Shown here piece by piece: positions 1 to 6,595 of a stretch of DNA of 8,462 nt. This DNA is from an uncultured Prevotellaceae bacterium (GTDB lineage Bacteria; Bacteroidota; Bacteroidia; Bacteroidales; Bacteroidaceae). Under the pieces are notes generated by a model that saw only the letters and a list, made by a program, of their open reading frames with translations, was not told the DNA's origin and did no database searches. The stretch is taken from positions 1-8,462 of the forward strand of contig CACYKX010000139.1 of NCBI GenBank assembly GCA_902775075.1. The letters run 5' to 3'. Within the stretch, counting starts at the first letter, position 1. Each line of letters starts with the position of its first letter. The position numbers were made by a program, and so were the translations under genes.

Positions 1-1224
1 ATCTTGGTCAACATCATCTCTAATGCCTTTAAATATACTAAGGTGGGTGGAAATATCACCATCAAACTTACGCATACAGCTGAAGAATGTAAAATAGCTA
101 TCAGCGATGACGGAGAGAAGATTGCTGAGGATAAACTAGAACGTATATTCGACCGCTTCTACCAGACACCGACGACGGCTAACGATCGTCATATTGGTAC
201 GGGTATCGGTCTCGACCTGACACGTTCTCTCGTGGAACTTCACTATGGTAATATCGAGGCTCATAATAACGAAGACAAGGGTTGCGAATTTGTCGTTACC
301 ATTCCGTTAGGTAATGAGCATCTGAAACCTGAAGAGATGATTTCTGATTCTCTTGATGCTGAAGAGGAGAAACGTATAGAGGCACAGAATGATGTCGAGG
401 AAACGATTGTAGATGATGACATCGAAGATGTTCTAAACACGGAGACAACAGGTAAGGGTAAACGTACTACGGTTGCCATCGTAGAGGACGACGAGGAGAT
501 CTCGAAATATCTTGAGAGTGAGTTGGGAAGAGACTATAAGATCACAACTTATCCAAATGGTAAGGATGCGTTGGAAGGTATCCTCCGCAAAGAGAGACCT
601 AACTTGGTGATTAGTGATGTCATGATGCCGGAAATGGACGGAAACACGCTCTGTGCTAATCTCAAGAACAACATCAATACCAATGATATTCCGGTCATCT
701 TGCTGACGGCAAAGAGCCGTGACGAGGACAGACTGGAGGGATTGGAGACCGGTGCTGACGCTTTCATCGTGAAGCCATTCAATATGGATATCCTTCGTCG
801 TACTGTTGTCAACTTGCTGCAGCAGAGACAGACTCTCCGCAACAAATTCAATGGTAATGAGTCGCAAAAGAACAGAATTGATGAAATCAAGATGCAAAGT
901 CCTGACGAGAAACTGTTGGAAAGAATCATGGGTGTTATCAACACTAACATCAGTAATCCTGAGTTAAGTGTCAATATGATTTCTGAGCAGGTGGGTATCA
1001 GCCGTGTCCACTTATATCGTAAGATGAAGGAACTTACCAATCAAACTCCTCATGGTTTCATCCGTAACATACGATTGCAACAGGCTGCCAAACTGTTGAA
1101 ACAGCAAGGACAGAATGTAACGGATGTGATGTATGCTTGTGGATTCAACAATCCGGCTTCTTTCTCAACTACATTCAAGGCTCTCTATGGTGTTTCGCCT
1201 CGTGATTATATGAATCAGAAATAA
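1..1224 (+). CDS. Hybrid two-component sensor/regulator (HTCS), C-terminal part, 5' end outside window
   Basis: This is the 3' part of a one-protein two-component system. Such proteins in Bacteroidota sense a ligand, often a glycan breakdown product, in the periplasm and activate nearby genes. Counting from the codon at base 4, residues 1-105 are the end of a histidine-kinase ATPase domain: N-box NIISNAFKYT at 3-12, G1 region DDGEKI at 35-40, F-box IFDRFY at 48-53 and G2 box GTGIGL at 65-70. A very acidic linker (about 107-150) leads to a receiver domain at about 155-275, with acidic pocket E161-D162-D163, phosphoacceptor D205 in DVMMPEMDG, T235 and K257 in KPF. An AraC-type double helix-turn-helix fills about 303-404. 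The TTG at base 4 is not a start: the frame is open to the left edge and the preceding Ile and Leu continue the N-box. Sensor, membrane and phosphoacceptor-His parts lie outside the window. The G1 box lacks its usual second glycine. No target polysaccharide locus is visible, so the ligand is unknown. Confidence 0.95.
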   Translation: MLVNIISNAFKYTKVGGNITIKLTHTAEECKIAISDDGEKIAEDKLERIFDRFYQTPTTANDRHIGTGIGLDLTRSLVELHYGNIEAHNNEDKGCEFVVTIPLGNEHLKPEEMISDSLDAEEEKRIEAQNDVEETIVDDDIEDVLNTETTGKGKRTTVAIVEDDEEISKYLESELGRDYKITTYPNGKDALEGILRKERPNLVISDVMMPEMDGNTLCANLKNNINTNDIPVILLTAKSRDEDRLEGLETGADAFIVKPFNMDILRRTVVNLLQQRQTLRNKFNGNESQKNRIDEIKMQSPDEKLLERIMGVINTNISNPELSVNMISEQVGISRVHLYRKMKELTNQTPHGFIRNIRLQQAAKLLKQQGQNVTDVMYACGFNNPASFSTTFKALYGVSPRDYMNQK

Positions 1225-1244
1225 GCAAGGAACTTGAGTTGGCA

Positions 1245-1253
1245 TAATATTTG
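1245..1253 (+). promoter_or_regulatory. Possible weak -7 promoter element for the DjlA-like gene
   Basis: TAATATTTG followed by CA resembles the Bacteroidota -7 element TAnnTTTG, but with one extra base between TA and TTTG. It lies in the 64-bp gap between the HTCS stop and the DjlA-like start, leaving a leader of about 30 bases that is A-rich and has no Shine-Dalgarno motif. No convincing -33 TTG is seen at the right distance. The gene may instead be read through from the HTCS gene. Confidence 0.3.
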
Positions 1254-1288
1254 CATCATCAAGGATATATAATCAAACAAATAATAAT

Positions 1289-2089
1289 ATGGCAGCAGGA
1301 AAATGGATTGGCGGAGCCTTAGGCTGGATTACAGGAGGTCCTCTCGGAGCTCTTGTAGGGTTTGCAATGGGATATCTTTTCGATAAAGGATTAGATAATT
1401 ACAGCGAGAACGACACGTATAATAATCATAAATATGATGATTATGAGTCGACACATCGACAATATCGACAAGAGGAGCAGCGTAACTCCTTTATGTTTTC
1501 CTTATTGGTTTTAGCGGCTTACATCATTCGTGCCGATGGTAAAGTGATGCATTCTGAGATGGAAGTAGTAAGAAACTTCCTTCGACAGAATTTCGGAGAG
1601 TCTGCAAAGGTACAAGGAGAACAGATACTGTTGAAGATCTTTGAACAACAGAAGAATATAGGAGCTCAACAGTTTGAAAGTGTCATCCGTGACAGTTGTC
1701 ATCAGATTGCGGTCTATATGCCTTTTGAACAGCGCTTACAACTCATCAACTTCTTGACGATTATAGCTAGAGCCGATGGTATTGTAGCAACAGAAGAGGT
1801 GAAAGCAATAAAGACTGTGGCTATTCATCTGGGATTGTCTATAGCCGATGTTGAATCTATGCTCAACCTCAAAGATGGAAGCACAAATCTAGACGCAGCA
1901 TATAAAGTGTTGGGGGTATCACCGAATGCCAGCAACGAGGAGGTTAAGAAAGCTTATCGTAAGTTGGCTTTACAGAATCATCCTGACCGTGTTGCCACAC
2001 TTGGCGAAGACATAAAAAAAGCGGCAGAGATTAAATTTAAGGAAATCAATGCCGCTAAAGAACTTATATGGAAGGAAAGAGGTCTTTAA
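1289..2089 (+). CDS. djlA: DjlA-like membrane-anchored TerB/J-domain co-chaperone
   Basis: 266 residues with the three-part layout of DjlA. Residues 4-31 form a glycine-rich hydrophobic segment (repeated GG and GxxxG spacing) expected to act as a membrane anchor. A polar, Tyr/Asn/Asp-rich linker follows at about 32-65. A TerB-like helical domain covers about 68-190, with its two acidic repeats [10 protein letters not shown] (81-90) and [10 protein letters not shown] (161-170). A C-terminal J domain runs from about 202 to 264, with the HPD tripeptide at 231-233 that stimulates Hsp70 (DnaK) ATPase. By analogy it would place DnaK at the cytoplasmic face of the inner membrane. The ATG at 1289 is chosen because the anchor begins immediately after it and an A-rich leader precedes it. 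Annotation pipelines may label it a TerB-family or DnaJ-domain protein; orthology to E. coli DjlA rests on architecture only. Its TAA stop overlaps the stop of the convergent zinc-ribbon gene. Confidence 0.88.
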   Translation: MAAGKWIGGALGWITGGPLGALVGFAMGYLFDKGLDNYSENDTYNNHKYDDYESTHRQYRQEEQRNSFMFSLLVLAAYIIRADGKVMHSEMEVVRNFLRQNFGESAKVQGEQILLKIFEQQKNIGAQQFESVIRDSCHQIAVYMPFEQRLQLINFLTIIARADGIVATEEVKAIKTVAIHLGLSIADVESMLNLKDGSTNLDAAYKVLGVSPNASNEEVKKAYRKLALQNHPDRVATLGEDIKKAAEIKFKEINAAKELIWKERGL

Positions 2090-2913
2090 GCCTCTTCTCC
2101 TTCTTCTGTTTTCTTCTTACGAATAGCACGCTTGCGCTTTGGCTTTTCTTCTTTTACTTCAGATTTAACACCTGCCAATTCTGGGTCAATAAGGATACGA
2201 CCACAGTATTCACAAACGATAATCTTCTTGTGCATCTTGATATCCAACTGACGCTGAGGCGGAATCTTGTTGAAGCAACCACCACAGGCATCACGCTGTA
2301 CATACACGATACCAAGACCATTACGAGCACCCTTACGGATACGCTTGAAACTGGTAAGAAGACGCTCTTCGATCTTACTCTCAAGTTCGGTTGCCTTCTC
2401 TTTCAATTTAGCTTCCTCTTCCTTGGTCTCGCTGACAATCTCAGAAAGTTCTGTACGCTTCTCGGCAAGAGCTGTCTCATGATCTTCAATAGTCTGCTGA
2501 GTGTACTCTAACTCTTTACCCTTTTCTTCAACCTTAATCTGAGCTTCCTTGATCTTCTTCTCACAAAGTTGAATCTCAAGCTCCTGGAATTCGATCTCCT
2601 TGCTCAAGGTATCATACTCACGGTTATTCTTTACGTCATCAAGCTGCTTCTTATAACGTACCAAGCTCTGCTCAGCATCAGTGATTTCACCTTTCTTTTG
2701 AGAAATTGCTCTTTGGAATTCATCAATTTCTCGCTCAATCTTCTCATAACGAGTCTTTAAGCCTTCGATTTCATCTTCAAGGTCCTTTACCTCAAGAGGA
2801 AGCTCACCACGAATAGCACGCTTCTCATCGATAGCTGACAAGGTAGTCTGCAACTGGAAGAGAGTTCTCAACTTCTCTTCTACGGTCAATTCTGAAGGGT
2901 CTTTCTTTGCCAT
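2086..2913 (-). CDS. Coiled-coil protein with C-terminal C4 zinc ribbon
   Basis: 275 residues. Positions about 20-190 are almost entirely charged heptad-like sequence and are predicted to form a long coiled-coil hairpin. It contains the segment [13 protein letters not shown] (96-108), which resembles the turn region conserved in this family. A C4 zinc ribbon follows, with C210/C213 and C234/C237 as two CxxC knuckles. The tail is strongly basic (KPKRKR at 257-262, RKKK at 265-268) and ends acidic. This is the layout of the zf-RING_7 or 'C4-type zinc ribbon' family, which includes Chlamydia CT398 and Helicobacter HP0958. Those relatives are linked to RNA-polymerase or flagellar partners, but no function can be assigned here. 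Nucleic-acid or protein binding is an inference from the ribbon and basic tail. The ATG at 2913 lies 28 bp after the Nif3-like stop with an A/T-rich leader, so the two genes probably share a transcript. It ends on a TAA overlapping the DjlA-like stop. Confidence 0.9.
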   Translation of the reverse strand: MAKKDPSELTVEEKLRTLFQLQTTLSAIDEKRAIRGELPLEVKDLEDEIEGLKTRYEKIEREIDEFQRAISQKKGEITDAEQSLVRYKKQLDDVKNNREYDTLSKEIEFQELEIQLCEKKIKEAQIKVEEKGKELEYTQQTIEDHETALAEKRTELSEIVSETKEEEAKLKEKATELESKIEERLLTSFKRIRKGARNGLGIVYVQRDACGGCFNKIPPQRQLDIKMHKKIIVCEYCGRILIDPELAGVKSEVKEEKPKRKRAIRKKKTEEGEEA

Positions 2914-2941
2914 ATTATTGATATATTTTATATATTGTTTT

Positions 2942-3730
2942 TTATAAGTAAATTATCGGATTCGTATTGGTCTCTGCTATTTCACATCTCACTTCCGGGC
3001 AAGCCTTTTGTATGATGCTCTGGAAGACTTCAGTCACGTATTGTTCACTCTGATAGTGACCTATCACGCAAATCTGTATTTCCTGTTCATGACCGAAATA
3101 TTCATGATAGCTCATCTCACCGGTGATAAAAGCATCTACTCCTGCAGCAATGGCCTCTTCAAGTAGAAAACTTCCTGCACCACCACAGACTGCAACCTTC
3201 TTGATAGGACGGCGCAACAGTTGATTACAACATACGCTCTCGACATCAAAAACATGACGAAGTTTTATCACTAGGTCATCGGCAGCCAACGGTTCTTCGA
3301 AGGTTCCAATTACACCTTCTCCACCTTTTACACCATTCACTTCCTGCGTCTTCCCCAAGAAATGCGGATTCTCAAGACCAAGTTTTTCGGCAATCTTGAA
3401 ATTCACTCCACCCTGGGCCGCATCCAGATTGGTATGCATGCTCACGATAGCGATGTCGTTTTTTACCGCCTTACGAACAGCACGCTGCACGTAGTCTTCA
3501 TCTGTCACACGTCGTAACTTTCTGAAGATTATCGGATGATGACTCACAATAAGATTACAACCCTTACGGATAGCCTCATCGACAATTTCCTCAGTCACGT
3601 CAAGACACAATAAAGCCCCTGAGACTTCCACCCCTGTTAATCCAACCTGCAAGCCGGCATTATCATAGTCTTCCTGCAGAGGCAGAGGCGCGAATTGTTC
3701 AAGGGCATCAATTACCTTTTGTATGTTCAC
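2942..3730 (-). CDS. Nif3/YbgI-family dinuclear metal-centre protein
   Basis: 262 residues, matching the short form of the family without the extra central PII-like insert found in proteins of about 370 residues. The start region, with ALEQFAPLPLQEDYDNAGLQVG-type sequence at about 9-30, is the typical N-terminus. Expected metal ligands are all present: H64-H65 in SHHP, D103 in HTNLD, and H225 and E229 in GHYQSE. Family members form hexameric toroids with two metal ions per subunit. Database names such as 'GTP cyclohydrolase 1 type 2' are weakly supported and the true substrate is unknown. The start is GTG at 3728-3730: an in-frame stop lies 21 bases upstream, no ATG intervenes, and the N-terminus aligns with the family from this residue. 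It is the first gene of a two-gene operon with the zinc-ribbon gene, driven by a good promoter in the divergent region shared with aguA. Confidence 0.92.
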   Translation of the reverse strand: MNIQKVIDALEQFAPLPLQEDYDNAGLQVGLTGVEVSGALLCLDVTEEIVDEAIRKGCNLIVSHHPIIFRKLRRVTDEDYVQRAVRKAVKNDIAIVSMHTNLDAAQGGVNFKIAEKLGLENPHFLGKTQEVNGVKGGEGVIGTFEEPLAADDLVIKLRHVFDVESVCCNQLLRRPIKKVAVCGGAGSFLLEEAIAAGVDAFITGEMSYHEYFGHEQEIQICVIGHYQSEQYVTEVFQSIIQKACPEVRCEIAETNTNPIIYL

Positions 3731-3759
3731 GCTTGTATAAGCCTTTATATATTACCGTG

Positions 3760-3790
3760 CAAAGATACATATTATATTGTAATTATGCAA
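3760..3790 (-). promoter_or_regulatory. Bacteroidota-type promoter for the Nif3-like/zinc-ribbon operon
   Basis: Read on the minus strand, TATCTTTG (3767 to 3760) is an exact match to the -7 consensus TAnnTTTG. A TTG (3790 to 3788) sits 20 bases upstream, the spacing expected for the -33 element. Transcription should begin near 3753, giving a leader of about 22 bases before the GTG start. No other matching pair is seen in this gap on this strand. Confidence 0.65.
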
Positions 3791-3795
3791 GGTTT

Positions 3796-3811
3796 TAACT
3801 AATTTTAGTTA
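3796..3811. promoter_or_regulatory. Short inverted repeat between divergent promoters, possible operator
   Basis: TAACTA and TAGTTA form perfect 6-bp arms around a 4-base spacer. The site lies just upstream of the minus-strand -33 element and about 30 bases upstream of the aguA -7 element, a place where a regulator could affect both directions. The sequence is very A/T-rich, so chance is a real alternative, and no candidate regulator is encoded next to it. Confidence 0.25.
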
Positions 3812-3842
3812 GTACATCTTCTTAAATTCGCTCTTTTTTGTT

Positions 3843-3850
3843 TAACTTTG
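3843..3850 (+). promoter_or_regulatory. -7 promoter element for aguA-aguB
   Basis: TAACTTTG followed by CA exactly matches the Bacteroidota -7 consensus TAnnTTTG. It lies 30 bases before the aguA ATG, implying a leader of about 25 bases. A clear -33 TTG at the proper distance is missing: only A/T-rich sequence is present at about 3818-3824. The promoter may therefore be weak or activator-dependent. Confidence 0.55.
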
Positions 3851-3880
3851 CACAATTAATAACAATCAATCTCATATTCT

Positions 3881-4969
3881 ATGAACATTACTTTGCAAAG
3901 TGACTTTATCCTCCCACCTGAGTGGTATCCGCAAAGCGGCATTCAACTGACATGGCCTCATACCAACACCGATTGGGCTCCTTATCTTGATGATATCACA
4001 CGTACTTTCATCGAGATGACTCGTATCATCGCTGCGCGTGAAAAAGTTCTCATCGTCACACCTCACGTTAACGAAGTAAGAGATTCCTTGAAACAGGAAC
4101 TTGGGGAGGACTTGTGCAAGAATCTTGTCTTCTATGAGATTGACAGCAACGACACTTGGGCACGTGACCATGGAGCCATCACATTGATATCTACAGGTAA
4201 GGCTAAAGGATTCAACATCCACAACCATCTTCTTGATTTTAAATTCAATGGTTGGGGTGAGAAATTCGCTTACGAGAAAGATAATGCCATCAATCTACAG
4301 CTCTATTATGCTGGTGCCTTTGATGCCGCACTAGAAAATCATACGGACTTCACACTAGAAGGTGGAAGCATCGAGAGTGACGGTAAGGGAACTGTCTTTA
4401 CGACAACTAGTTGTCTGATGGCCCCTCATCGCAATCAACCTCTTCAACAAAATGACATAGAGAATCGTCTTAAGATTATCTTCCATGCTTCTCGCGTTGT
4501 GTGGCTGAATCACGGTCAACTGATTGGCGACGATACCGATGGACATATCGATACCATTGTCAGACTGGCTCCTAACGATACTATCCTATATATGGGAGCC
4601 GGAAAGGAAGATGACGAACAGCATGATGACTTCGTTGCATTGGAATCGGAATTGCAAGAGTTACGTACCCTTGATGGAAATTCTTATCGCTTGCTCCGTC
4701 TACCTATGCCTGACGCAATCTATGACGGGGAAGATCGTTTACCCGCCACTTATGCCAACTTCGTTATTCTCAACGGTGCTGTCATCGTACCTACCTATAA
4801 TCAACCGGAGAATGATACAGAGGCTTTGAAACAAGTACAGAAAGCCTTCCCTGACTATGAGATTATCGGACTTGACGCACGTACCGTCATCCGACAGCAT
4901 GGTTCACTACATTGTCTGACCATGCAATACCCTGAAGGTATTCTCACCCAACGTAATCAGATCTATTAA
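3881..4969 (+). CDS. aguA: Agmatine deiminase
   Basis: 362 residues, the usual size for the PAD_porph/agmatine deiminase family. The enzyme hydrolyses agmatine to N-carbamoylputrescine and ammonia in the cytoplasm; no signal peptide is present. Guanidine-modifying-fold motifs appear in order: WPHTNTDW (25-32), NDTWARDHG (90-98) with the acidic D96, EGGSIESDG (160-168), the catalytic pair H222/D224 in DTDGHIDT, and nucleophile C345 in GSLHCLTMQ. The C-terminal motif reads GSLHC where many agmatine deiminases have a GGGNIHC-type sequence; the Cys and its preceding His are kept. Peptidylarginine deiminases share the fold, but the lack of a secretion signal and the adjoining aguB strongly favour agmatine. 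aguB starts 9 bp after its stop, so the two are almost surely co-transcribed. Confidence 0.94.
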   Translation: MNITLQSDFILPPEWYPQSGIQLTWPHTNTDWAPYLDDITRTFIEMTRIIAAREKVLIVTPHVNEVRDSLKQELGEDLCKNLVFYEIDSNDTWARDHGAITLISTGKAKGFNIHNHLLDFKFNGWGEKFAYEKDNAINLQLYYAGAFDAALENHTDFTLEGGSIESDGKGTVFTTTSCLMAPHRNQPLQQNDIENRLKIIFHASRVVWLNHGQLIGDDTDGHIDTIVRLAPNDTILYMGAGKEDDEQHDDFVALESELQELRTLDGNSYRLLRLPMPDAIYDGEDRLPATYANFVILNGAVIVPTYNQPENDTEALKQVQKAFPDYEIIGLDARTVIRQHGSLHCLTMQYPEGILTQRNQIY

Positions 4970-4978
4970 TATATAACA

Positions 4979-5863
4979 ATGAAAGAAATCAAAGTAGGTT
5001 TTTTACAACAACATAATACAAGTAGTCTACAAGATAATATGGTCAGACTTGCCGAAGGCATTGCCAACTTGGCAGAAAGAGGTGCACAACTGATCGTATT
5101 ACAAGAACTTCACAATTCACTCTATTTTTGTCAGGTGGAATCTGTGGATAACTTCAAACTTGCAGAACCTATCCCAGGTCCTTCCACTAACTTCTATGGA
5201 GAATTGGCCCGCCAATATGGTGTAGTCATCGTCACCTCTCTCTTCGAGAAGCGTGCACCGGGCCTATATCACAATACTGCCGTTGTTATCGAAAAAGACG
5301 GTAGCATTGCCGGCAAATACAGAAAGATGCATATCCCTGACGACCCTGCCTATTATGAAAAGTTCTATTTTACACCAGGCGACCTAGGATTCCATCCTAT
5401 CGACACATCAGTGGGACGGTTAGGTGTACTCGTATGCTGGGATCAATGGTATCCAGAAGCAGCGCGTTTAATGGCTCTACAAGATGCAGAACTGCTCATC
5501 TACCCTACTGCTATTGGATATGAGAGTAGCGACACTCCTGAGGAACAGGAACGCCAGCGCGAGGCTTGGACAACCGTCATGCGTGGTCATGCTGTAGCCA
5601 ACGGCTTGCCTGTCATTGCAGTCAATCGTGTAGGCTACGAACCGGATCCAAGTGGACAGACTGGTGGTATTCAATTCTGGGGAAGCAGTTTTGTGGCTGG
5701 ACCTCAGGGAGAATTACATTACCGGGCCAGCAATGATGAGGAAGAAAGTGTTATTGTCAACATCGACTTAGACCACAGTGAACAAGTACGCCGTTGGTGG
5801 CCATTCCTTCGTGATCGAAGAATCGATAAATATGGCGACATCACAAAAAGATTCATCGATTAA
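4979..5863 (+). CDS. aguB: N-carbamoylputrescine amidase
   Basis: 294 residues of the carbon-nitrogen hydrolase (nitrilase) superfamily. The enzyme converts N-carbamoylputrescine to putrescine, CO2 and ammonia, completing the step begun by AguA. The Glu-Lys-Cys triad is visible: E43 in LQELHNSLYF, K116 in YRKMHIPDD and C153 in LVCWDQWYPE. The segment GGIQFWGSSF and the C-terminal stretch RRWWPFLRDRR, near the end, are also typical of the carbamoylputrescine branch. The length matches the family and there is no export signal. The ATG at 4979 is preceded by an A/T-rich leader without Shine-Dalgarno. It is the second gene of the aguA-aguB operon and is followed by a strong hairpin. Agmatine must come from an arginine decarboxylase not encoded in this window. 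Confidence 0.95.
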   Translation: MKEIKVGFLQQHNTSSLQDNMVRLAEGIANLAERGAQLIVLQELHNSLYFCQVESVDNFKLAEPIPGPSTNFYGELARQYGVVIVTSLFEKRAPGLYHNTAVVIEKDGSIAGKYRKMHIPDDPAYYEKFYFTPGDLGFHPIDTSVGRLGVLVCWDQWYPEAARLMALQDAELLIYPTAIGYESSDTPEEQERQREAWTTVMRGHAVANGLPVIAVNRVGYEPDPSGQTGGIQFWGSSFVAGPQGELHYRASNDEEESVIVNIDLDHSEQVRRWWPFLRDRRIDKYGDITKRFID

Positions 5864-5882
5864 AACATATCCATATCAAAGT

Positions 5883-5934
5883 AATGAACTTGTGGACGGC
5901 CTTACATATAGCGTTCACAAGTTCATTTTATTTC
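5883..5934 (+). terminator. Rho-independent-type terminator after aguB
   Basis: AATGAACTTGTG (5883-5894) and CACAAGTTCATT (5916-5927) are perfect complements. Pairing extends inward through a G-T wobble, A-T, C-G and G-C to give a 16-bp stem with a 13-base loop. The right arm runs into TTTTATTT on the + strand, fitting termination of aguA-aguB. The site lies between two convergent genes, so it may also stop minus-strand transcripts of the TonB-C gene, although the minus-side tail is not a clean T run. Confidence 0.8.
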
Positions 5935-5945
5935 TATAAGAATCT

Positions 5946-6428
5946 CTAAAAGTATTTCTTAGGAGTAGCATATTTGAAATTAACAGCCACAGCCATTGCA
6001 TATCTTACAGGATTGCCATCAACCTCAGCTGGTTTCCATTTCTTCATCTTTACCCTCTTCACCGCCTCAAGAGAAGCATTATCCAAAGGTGGAGTGATAC
6101 CTTTCACCACCCTGAAATTACTACAACTACCATCTTTCTCTATCACAAAGCCGACAACAACACGAGAACCTTTCTCATCTAAACCATTGATCAATTCTTT
6201 TGGTATACTTTGGGCTTTCTCGTTTATTAATTTCATTAGGGCAGCCATCCCTCCCGGATAAGAAGGTCGCTTATCTGCAAGCTTATAAACATCTACCGAA
6301 TCCTTGACCAATTCTGGTTTAGGAGGATTCTCCGCCGCTTTCAACAAATCAAATAGGTTCTGAGCAGGAGCTGTTGCAGAGCACATCATCAAAACACCTA
6401 CACAAATTACTTGTTTTAAGTTTTTCAT
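5946..6428 (-). CDS. Small secreted protein with TonB C-terminal domain
   Basis: 160 residues. An N-terminal signal peptide has basic residues K2 and K5, a hydrophobic core at about 7-20 and a likely signal-peptidase I site after APAQ at 23. About 30 residues follow, and then a TonB C-terminal-like domain at about 55-153: RPSYPGGMAALMKLI at 54-68, a VVVGFVIEKDGS strand-turn at 90-101, a LDNASLEAVKRV helix at 115-126, then KKWKPAEVDGNPV at 129-141 and a final strand. True TonB has an uncleaved membrane helix and a long Pro-rich spacer; both are missing, so coupling to ExbBD is unlikely. A cysteine at 16 lies in the signal core but lacks a proper lipobox. Such stand-alone TonB-C proteins are common in Bacteroidota and have no settled role. 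It appears monocistronic, with its own promoter and hairpins on both sides. Confidence 0.85.
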   Translation of the reverse strand: MKNLKQVICVGVLMMCSATAPAQNLFDLLKAAENPPKPELVKDSVDVYKLADKRPSYPGGMAALMKLINEKAQSIPKELINGLDEKGSRVVVGFVIEKDGSCSNFRVVKGITPPLDNASLEAVKRVKMKKWKPAEVDGNPVRYAMAVAVNFKYATPKKYF

Positions 6429-6460
6429 CGTTTTGTTACATTTATATTAGATTATTGGCG

Positions 6461-6468
6461 CAAAGATA
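6461..6468 (-). promoter_or_regulatory. -7 promoter element for the TonB-C-domain gene
   Basis: On the minus strand TATCTTTG (6468 to 6461), followed by GC, is an exact TAnnTTTG match and is identical to the element of the Nif3-like operon. It lies 32 bases before the ATG, giving a leader of about 25 bases. The nearest upstream TTTG (6497 to 6494) is 25 bases away, somewhat too far for a standard -33. Confidence 0.5.
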
Positions 6469-6534
6469 TACATTTTCAGACAGAAAAGAACTACAAACCT
6501 CCTTCATTTTGATATGAATTCAGTTATATTAACA

Positions 6535-6572
6535 CAAAGAGCATGCTTCCGAACAAGAAAGCATGCTCTTTG
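6535..6572 (-). terminator. Hairpin terminator after the AmpG-like gene
   Basis: CAAAGAGCATGCTT (6535-6548) and AAGCATGCTCTTTG (6559-6572) form a perfect 14-bp stem with a 10-base loop. It starts 23 bp beyond the stop of the minus-strand MFS gene, and the minus strand continues into an A/T-rich but not pure T tail. It therefore most likely ends the SpoIID-AmpG transcript and insulates the downstream TonB-C promoter. Confidence 0.72.
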
Positions 6573-6595
6573 AAAATAGAAAGGAGCGAATATAT

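Noticed and set aside
410..430. Run of GATGATGAC-like triplets as a microsatellite
   Set aside because: It simply encodes the acidic linker between kinase and receiver domains and is too short and imperfect to be a repeat element.
433..1040. Two long minus-strand open frames opposite the HTCS gene
   Set aside because: They lie wholly inside a well-supported kinase/receiver gene on the other strand, show no recognisable domain and have low-complexity Ser/Leu-rich composition typical of antisense shadows.
2068..2511. 147-residue + strand frame rich in Phe and Leu
   Set aside because: It is antisense to the zinc-ribbon gene, and its hydrophobic composition is the mirror of the Lys/Glu codons of the coiled coil. 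It would not be a real membrane protein.
3872..4228. 118-residue minus-strand frame over the start of aguA
   Set aside because: It overlaps the motif-bearing N-terminus of AguA and has no family features; it is a shadow frame.
6375..6428. Lipoprotein signal in the TonB-C protein (Cys16)
   Set aside because: The residues before the Cys are Leu-Met-Met, not a lipobox with Gly/Ala/Ser at -1. An APAQ signal-peptidase I site follows, so a soluble secreted protein is more likely.
6541..6566. GCATGC palindromes as a regulatory binding site or repeat element
   Set aside because: Both copies are the two arms of the 14-bp hairpin after the AmpG-like gene and are fully explained by a terminator.
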